Source: Sphingomonas sp. 3P27F8 (lineage in GTDB: Bacteria; Pseudomonadota; Alphaproteobacteria; Sphingomonadales; Sphingomonadaceae). From it: 64,000 nucleotides of DNA. The stretch covers positions 124,001-188,000 of the forward strand of contig NZ_SCNL01000002.1 in assembly GCF_005502745.1 (NCBI RefSeq), given 5' to 3'. Positions 63,680-64,000 of this stretch are shown in pieces (the first letter of the stretch is position 1; the number at the start of each line of letters is the position of its first letter). The translations under genes were made by a program, and so were the position numbers. Below the pieces are notes generated by a model that saw only the letters and a program-made list of their open reading frames with translations, was not told where the DNA came from and made no database searches.

Positions 63680-64000
63680 ATGCAGCTCGATCGTCGCGGT
63701 TTCGTCACGGCCGCCGCCGCGCTCGGCGCAACTGCCGCCCTTCCCGTCCGCGCCGGCGCTGCAACCGCGCCAGGTGACGCGCCCGCCATGGACCTGCTGG
63801 GTCGCCACGCCGAACAACTATTGCTCGCCTACCCCGAGAATGCGGCGATGCTGGGTATCGACACCGGCAAGCGTGCACCGCTCAAATCCATGCTGTCGGA
63901 TCACAGCGCAGCAGCTGAGGCGCAGCGCCGGGCGGATGCCACCAGCCGCCTCGCCGAGCTGCGCGCCATCGATCAGACCCGCCTCTCCCCCGTCGTCACC
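63680..64000 (+). CDS. DUF885-family protein with Tat-type signal, N-terminal part
   Basis: The first 107 residues of a protein cut by the window edge. The N-terminus is DRRGFVTAAAALGATAALPV, a twin-arginine-type signal with RR followed by a hydrophobic stretch and Ala-Gly-Ala cleavage region. The mature start (LLAYPENAAMLGIDTGKRAPLKS) resembles the N-terminal part of DUF885 peptidases. AGAGGA precedes the ATG at 63680. The catalytic HExxxGH lies outside the window, so the family call is moderate. Confidence 0.65.
   Translation, partial: MQLDRRGFVTAAAALGATAALPVRAGAATAPGDAPAMDLLGRHAEQLLLAYPENAAMLGIDTGKRAPLKSMLSDHSAAAEAQRRADATSRLAELRAIDQTRLSPVVT

Overview
This is a GC-rich chromosomal window from an alphaproteobacterium, most likely a sphingomonad (order Sphingomonadales). 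Supporting signs are the large TonB receptor paired with exported peptidases, a PEP-CTERM protein with a WA-type tail, the HdaA-ppk1 pair, the trigger factor with a Lys/Ala-rich tail, and dense translational coupling with GTG starts. I see no transposase, integrase, phage gene or CRISPR array. Both window edges cut genes: ppk1 on the left and a DUF885 protein on the right.

Layout. 1-5.2 kb is housekeeping: ppk1 (N-terminal part), hdaA and an exported DUF2066-like protein on the minus strand, then purM, purN, an MmcQ/YjbR protein and a small membrane protein on the plus strand. 5.3-22.2 kb is a catabolic locus. It has an aminotransferase and a MarR regulator transcribed divergently, then a minus-strand run of nine genes. 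In transcription order these are an M24 aminopeptidase, an exported esterase-fold protein, a TonB receptor, an M20 peptidase, an S9 peptidase, a DUF885 protein, a DUF3830 protein, a BASS-type transporter and an OrdL-like FAD oxidase. I read it as an uptake and degradation pathway for proline-containing peptides or modified amino acids; the substrate is not known. 22.6-27.7 kb holds kup, a partial cytochrome c maturation set (ccmC-D-E plus a TPR protein) and a Leu/Phe-type dehydrogenase. tRNA-His follows.

27.9-39.1 kb is a complete 12-gene type II secretion operon, gspC-D-E-F-G-H-I-J-K-L-M-N. Most junctions are 4-base ATGA or GTGA overlaps. The pseudopilin genes gspH, gspI and gspJ carry a repeated 11-residue module containing a prepilin-cleavage-like sequence; in gspJ it is expanded into four tandem 33-base units. 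This is the most unusual structure I found. A PEP-CTERM protein and tRNA-Val follow.

40.4-51.1 kb is the classic tig-clpP-clpX-lon-hup protein quality control region on the minus strand, interrupted by a glycosyltransferase, a membrane-tethered LuxR/DUF4019 protein, a Ca2+/H+ antiporter and a GNAT enzyme. tRNA-Leu, a tiny proline-rich ORF, tRNA-Asp, an AI-2E family permease and a Crp/Fnr regulator follow. From 53.8 kb to the end is a fatty-acid or acyl-CoA catabolism cluster: acyl-CoA ligase, serine hydrolase, enoyl-CoA hydratase/3-hydroxyacyl-CoA dehydrogenase fusion, amidase, two acyl-CoA dehydrogenases and a TesB thioesterase, then a second DUF885 protein with a Tat-like signal.
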